Below are positions 7,303 through 9,542 of a stretch of DNA of 9,542 nucleotides, piece by piece. The position numbers and the translations under genes are program-made. Under the pieces are notes generated by a model. The model ran no database searches and was not told where the DNA came from. It worked only from the letters and a program-made list of their open reading frames with translations. The first letter of the stretch is position 1; the number at the start of each line of letters is the position of its first letter. The stretch covers positions 1 through 9,542 of the forward strand of contig CAZHAJ010000070.1 in the NCBI GenBank assembly GCA_964530215.1. The letters are read 5' to 3'. The stretch comes from JAAXTT01 sp964530215. GTDB lineage: Bacteria > Bacillota > Desulfotomaculia > Desulfotomaculales > Desulfocucumaceae.

Positions 7303-7346
7303 AAAAAACCATCCTTTACTTATTATTAAAGTATGAGAATGGTTTT
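7303..7346 (-). terminator. Hairpin with U-run overlapping the GNAT gene ribosome site
   Basis: On the minus strand AAAACCAT (complement of 7339-7346) pairs with ATGGTTTT (complement of 7305-7312). Short inner pairs AG/CT and GTA/TAC close an 11-nt loop, and the 3' arm runs into six U. It lies after the 47-codon gene and just before the TTG start at 7300, covering the AAAGGAT ribosome site. It may be a weak intrinsic terminator, an attenuator, or a hairpin that masks translation. The stem is AT-rich, so strength is uncertain. Confidence 0.45.
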
Positions 7347-7370
7347 ACTATGTTACTTATTAATTTAAAA

Positions 7371-7514
7371 TTAAAGTTTGATCATACTGCCCACTATTAA
7401 TCCGGCTATGACAGAAACTGTTGTGCATAACGCAATCTTAAGCAAATCTTTTTTGACCCTTTGTACGGTGTCGTCCAGACTTGCATTTTCGGCATTAGAT
7501 ATTTTTTTTGACAA
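7371..7514 (-). CDS. Tiny single-span membrane protein, 47 aa, unknown
   Basis: This is a 47-residue ORF starting with TTG behind a perfect AGGAGG (complement of 7522-7527, 7 nt spacing). The N-terminus is polar (MSKKISNAENASLDD), then comes a charged helix-like stretch TVQRVKKDLLK (16-26), then one hydrophobic segment IALCTTVSVIAGLIVGSMI (27-45), ending in KL. The positive residues before the segment suggest the N-terminus is inside the cell. Codons 2-5 contain a run of eight A. The ribosome site is only 2 nt from the stop of the preceding 48-codon ORF, which argues for a two-gene operon. I do not recognise the family. The spacing, ribosome site and sensible membrane protein pattern support a real gene. 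Confidence 0.68.
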   Translation of the reverse strand: MSKKISNAENASLDDTVQRVKKDLLKIALCTTVSVIAGLIVGSMIKL

Positions 7515-7521
7515 GGTGAAT

Positions 7522-7527
7522 CCTCCT
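7522..7527 (-). promoter_or_regulatory. Ribosome binding site deciding a TTG start (47-codon gene)
   Basis: Perfect AGGAGG on the minus strand, 7 nt from the TTG at 7514-7512. It lies directly after the stop codon of the upstream 48-codon ORF, so the two may be translationally coupled. Confidence 0.75.
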
Positions 7528-7529
7528 TT

Positions 7530-7676
7530 TTAATGTGAAGTCCTTCCGCTGGCTTTTTCTTCAATTGCTTGGATCACCGTATTGATCTTTTCCTTAAAAA
7601 CCACAGCCATTATGCCGATAAATATAAAAGCTGTTAAACCATAAATAAAAAATGTGAAGTTAAATGTTATTTCCAA
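7530..7676 (-). CDS. Tiny single-span membrane protein, 48 aa, unknown
   Basis: This is a 48-residue ORF with a TTG start and a strong AGGAGGG site (complement of 7683-7689, 6 nt spacing). Almost from the start it is hydrophobic: FFIYGLTAFIFIGIMAVVF (9-27) forms one membrane segment. A charged amphipathic-looking tail, KEKINTVIQAIEEKASGR (28-45), follows. Lysines just after the segment suggest the C-terminus is inside the cell, the mirror image of the next gene's product. It is first in an apparent two-gene operon and lies 123 nt downstream of the ftsK/spoIIIE stop. I do not recognise the family. Nothing in it shows an enzymatic function. Confidence 0.68.
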   Translation of the reverse strand: MEITFNFTFFIYGLTAFIFIGIMAVVFKEKINTVIQAIEEKASGRTSH

Positions 7677-7682
7677 AGAATA

Positions 7683-7689
7683 CCCTCCT
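7683..7689 (-). promoter_or_regulatory. Ribosome binding site deciding a TTG start (48-codon gene)
   Basis: AGGAGGG on the minus strand, 6 nt before the TTG at 7676-7674. No ATG or GTG is available at a suitable distance, so this site is the main evidence that the small ORF is translated and where it begins. Confidence 0.75.
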
Positions 7690-7750
7690 AATAATAAAAA
7701 TATAAAAGTACTTTTTTATATTTTATAATACAATATGATGAGCACCTTCT

Positions 7751-7759
7751 ATTATCCCA
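7751..7759 (-). promoter_or_regulatory. Possible extended -10 promoter for the two tiny genes
   Basis: TGGGATAAT on the minus strand is an extended -10 element (TG, one base, then GATAAT, five of six matches to TATAAT). No good -35 box stands 16-18 nt upstream. If used, the leader before the TTG at 7676 would be roughly 68 nt. It lies in the gap after ftsK/spoIIIE, where a promoter is expected. Confidence 0.35.
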
Positions 7760-7790
7760 TATTTTTAAAAATCAAGGAAGAGGATGTTGA

Positions 7791-7810
7791 AAGAAAGAAT
7801 TACCTTTCTT
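7791..7810 (-). other. Short inverted repeat at the ftsK/spoIIIE stop codon
   Basis: AAGAAAG (7791-7797) and CTTTCTT (7804-7810) are perfect 7-nt complements around a 6-nt loop that includes part of the stop codon. In the minus-strand RNA the stem is AU-rich and followed by UCAAC, not a clean U-run. It could be a weak transcript end or 3' stabilising hairpin. I would not call it a terminator. Confidence 0.3.
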
Positions 7811-9542
7811 CTTCACCAAAGGTTTGATGATATTCGTCTATTGACATCAATATACTCCTGGGCTTGCTTCCTTCATAGCCACCTACAATACCTTGCCTTT
7901 CCATAATATCCACCAGTCTAGCTGACCTGGCATAGCCAATGCGAAGCCTGCGCTGCAGCATGGAAATGGAGGCGGTGCCGCTCTCTATAAATATTTTAAC
8001 AGCCTGGGGTAAGAGCTCGTCCTGGTCATCTTCGGGTTCCAGCTTAGTTGACCCGGCCGGAGGAGCTTTAAGTACCTGTTCATCATAAACCGGCTGTGCC
8101 TGTTCTTTTAAATAGTTAACCAGATTTTCAACTTCCCCATCCGATAGATATGCCCCTTGGACCCTGACAGGTTTTGAAGCACCAACCGGGCAAAACAGCA
8201 TATCTCCTCTACCCAGCAGTTTTTCGGCGCCCCCCATATCCAAAATTGTACGGGAGTCAACTAGTGAGGATACGGCAAAGGATAGTCTTGAGGGAATATT
8301 TGACTTAATCAACCCAGTAATAACATCAACTGATGGTCGTTGAGTGGCAATTACCAAGTGGATCCCAGCTGCTCTTGCCATCTGAGCCAAGCGACAGATG
8401 GAATCTTCCACATCGGCAGGAGCTACCATCATTAAGTCAGCCAGCTCGTCAATAATTATGACTATAAATGGCATTAGCTGAGAGTTGTCGTTATTTGGGG
8501 CTGCCTTATTGTACCTCCCGATATCCCGTACTCCCATTTGGGCAAACTGTTCGTATCTCTGTTCCATTTCTTTAACTGCCCAGCGCAGTACTCCTGCGGC
8601 TTTTTTGGGGTCCGTTACCACAGGTGATATCAAATGGGGTATGCCGTTATAATTGGTGAGCTCCACCATTTTGGGGTCCACCATTAGAAGTTTTACTTCA
8701 TCAGGAGTAGCTTTAAATAGAATGCTGGCTATCAGTGTGTTTATGCATACACTCTTACCCGCTCCGGTTGCTCCCGCCACTAATAGATGTGGCATTTTGC
8801 CCAGATCTGCCGTAATTGTGGAGCCGGTAATATCTTTCCCCAGTGCAACAGTCAGCTTGGAAGGGGAGTTGGTAAACTCCTTTTTTTCCAGAAGTTCCCT
8901 TAGGTTCACCGGAGATATTTCTCTGTTAGGGACCTCAATGCCCACCGCTGCTTTCCCGGGTATCGGCGCTTCAATTCTTACGCCTGGTGCTGCTAGACTT
9001 AGGGCTATATCATCTGCCAGACCCACTATTCTGCTTACTTTTATTCCGGGAGGTGGCTGTATTTCATATCTGGTAATGGCAGGACCCACCGAAACTCCGG
9101 TAACTTTGGATGTTACTCCGAAATTTGCCAGTGTAGCTTCCAACACACGTTTTCTTTCGCTTATTTCACGTTCTGAAACTTCAGATGTATTATTTTCCGG
9201 CTTTGCCAGAAGGGTAATGTTGGGAAGTCGATAGATTCTGCCGTCAGATAGGGGCTGAGCGGGTATATCCGGTATTTCCACTTGTTCCTTGGAAGTTGAT
9301 TTTTTAGTGGGCTTCTCCTGCTTTTCAAATTCAGGTCTTCTGATGGTTAATTCTTTTTCAGATAGGCTGTTGGGAAGTTCTTCTGATGTCACAGTTGGTG
9401 GGTAATCTTCCCTGTTTTCTTCGGTATCCACCTCTTCAGTCAAAAAGTCAAAGATCCAGTTCCAAATTTTGTTTCCAGCTTTTTTTGCCCTCAGAGCCGC
9501 TAAAAATCCCAGTTGTGATAAGGTATACCCGGTAATAAGACT
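7800..9542 (-). CDS. DNA translocase FtsK/SpoIIIE (N-terminal end outside window)
   Basis: This is a septum-located, ATP-driven double-stranded DNA pump that clears chromosome from the closing division or sporulation septum. Residues are counted from the TTG at 9443, but the frame stays open for 33 more codons to the window edge and reads like the end of the membrane domain (SLITGYTLSQLGFLAALRAK), so that TTG is not the true start. An acidic, low-complexity linker (1-60) follows. Then come the alpha/beta motor with YEIQPPPGIKVSRI (126-139), Walker A GATGAGKS (224-231), DPKMVELTNYNGIPHL (256-271), Walker B FIVIIIDELADLM (326-338) and ATQRPSVDVITGLIKSNIPS (366-385). The C-terminal gamma winged helix (about 475-545), with SMLQRRLRIGYARSARL (494-510), recognises polar DNA sequences in homologues. 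The gene is intact to its stop. Whether it is the vegetative or the sporulation paralogue cannot be decided here. Confidence 0.95.
   Translation of the reverse strand, partial: SLITGYTLSQLGFLAALRAKKAGNKIWNWIFDFLTEEVDTEENREDYPPTVTSEELPNSLSEKELTIRRPEFEKQEKPTKKSTSKEQVEIPDIPAQPLSDGRIYRLPNITLLAKPENNTSEVSEREISERKRVLEATLANFGVTSKVTGVSVGPAITRYEIQPPPGIKVSRIVGLADDIALSLAAPGVRIEAPIPGKAAVGIEVPNREISPVNLRELLEKKEFTNSPSKLTVALGKDITGSTITADLGKMPHLLVAGATGAGKSVCINTLIASILFKATPDEVKLLMVDPKMVELTNYNGIPHLISPVVTDPKKAAGVLRWAVKEMEQRYEQFAQMGVRDIGRYNKAAPNNDNSQLMPFIVIIIDELADLMMVAPADVEDSICRLAQMARAAGIHLVIATQRPSVDVITGLIKSNIPSRLSFAVSSLVDSRTILDMGGAEKLLGRGDMLFCPVGASKPVRVQGAYLSDGEVENLVNYLKEQAQPVYDEQVLKAPPAGSTKLEPEDDQDELLPQAVKIFIESGTASISMLQRRLRIGYARSARLVDIMERQGIVGGYEGSKPRSILMSIDEYHQTFGEEER

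Noticed and set aside
7360..7374. TTAATTT-A-AAATTAA palindrome near the stop of the 47-codon gene
   Set aside because: It is perfect but made only of A and T in an AT-rich gap, so it carries little information and no operator role can be argued.
8653..9234. Long open frame on the plus strand opposite ftsK/spoIIIE
   Set aside because: It is the shadow of the strongly conserved motor domain, has no ribosome site and no recognisable domain.
9441..9443. TTG at 9443 as the start of the FtsK/SpoIIIE gene
   Set aside because: The frame continues to the window end and reads like the end of the family's membrane domain; without it the protein would lack its anchor.
1..9542. Search for CRISPR, tRNA, rRNA, insertion sequence, attachment site or defence genes
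   Set aside because: No regular repeats, cloverleaf-like segments, transposase motifs or nuclease-type genes were seen; the genes are core envelope and division functions.

Overview
This window reads as ordinary chromosome of a spore-forming Gram-positive of the Clostridia, most like the Desulfotomaculum/Peptococcaceae group. The evidence is moderately AT-rich DNA with strong AGGAGG-type ribosome sites, a YteA-type TraR/DksA zinc-finger protein (a family of endospore formers), a DUF5665-like small membrane protein, the Gram-positive lipid II amidation pair MurT/GatD, and SecD and SecF as separate genes. The genus is an inference from protein resemblance, not a database result.

Left part, plus strand (1-2892): the C-terminal part of an HD-domain metal-dependent phosphohydrolase-like protein (its start lies before the window), then secD and secF, the accessory export motor. 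These form one apparent transcription unit closed by a rho-independent terminator at about 2852-2891. Middle, plus strand (2972-3970): a GTG-started small membrane protein (DUF5665-like) and, 18 nt later, the TraR/DksA-type zinc-finger protein. Next (3994-6180) comes a near-consensus sigma-A promoter and the murT-gatD pair, which amidates D-Glu of lipid II. The two reading frames overlap by 71 nt.

Right part, minus strand (9542 down to 6257): the 3' part of an FtsK/SpoIIIE DNA translocase (its N-terminal membrane domain lies beyond the window), then two tiny single-membrane-span genes of 48 and 47 codons with TTG starts and perfect Shine-Dalgarno sites, then a GNAT-like protein of the YghO-like family, also TTG-started. 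A hairpin with a U-run overlaps the ribosome site of that last gene. It converges on gatD with only 76 nt between them.

The named genes suggest a cell-envelope theme: protein export, peptidoglycan amidation, septal or forespore DNA translocation and small membrane proteins. No rRNA, tRNA, CRISPR array, insertion sequence, prophage or defence island is visible. No dramatic new system was found. The least explained parts are the two tiny membrane-protein genes at 7371-7676, the hairpin at 7303-7346, the long murT/gatD overlap, and the HD protein placed before secDF. No stretch longer than about 170 nt lacks a gene once the two tiny ORFs are counted.
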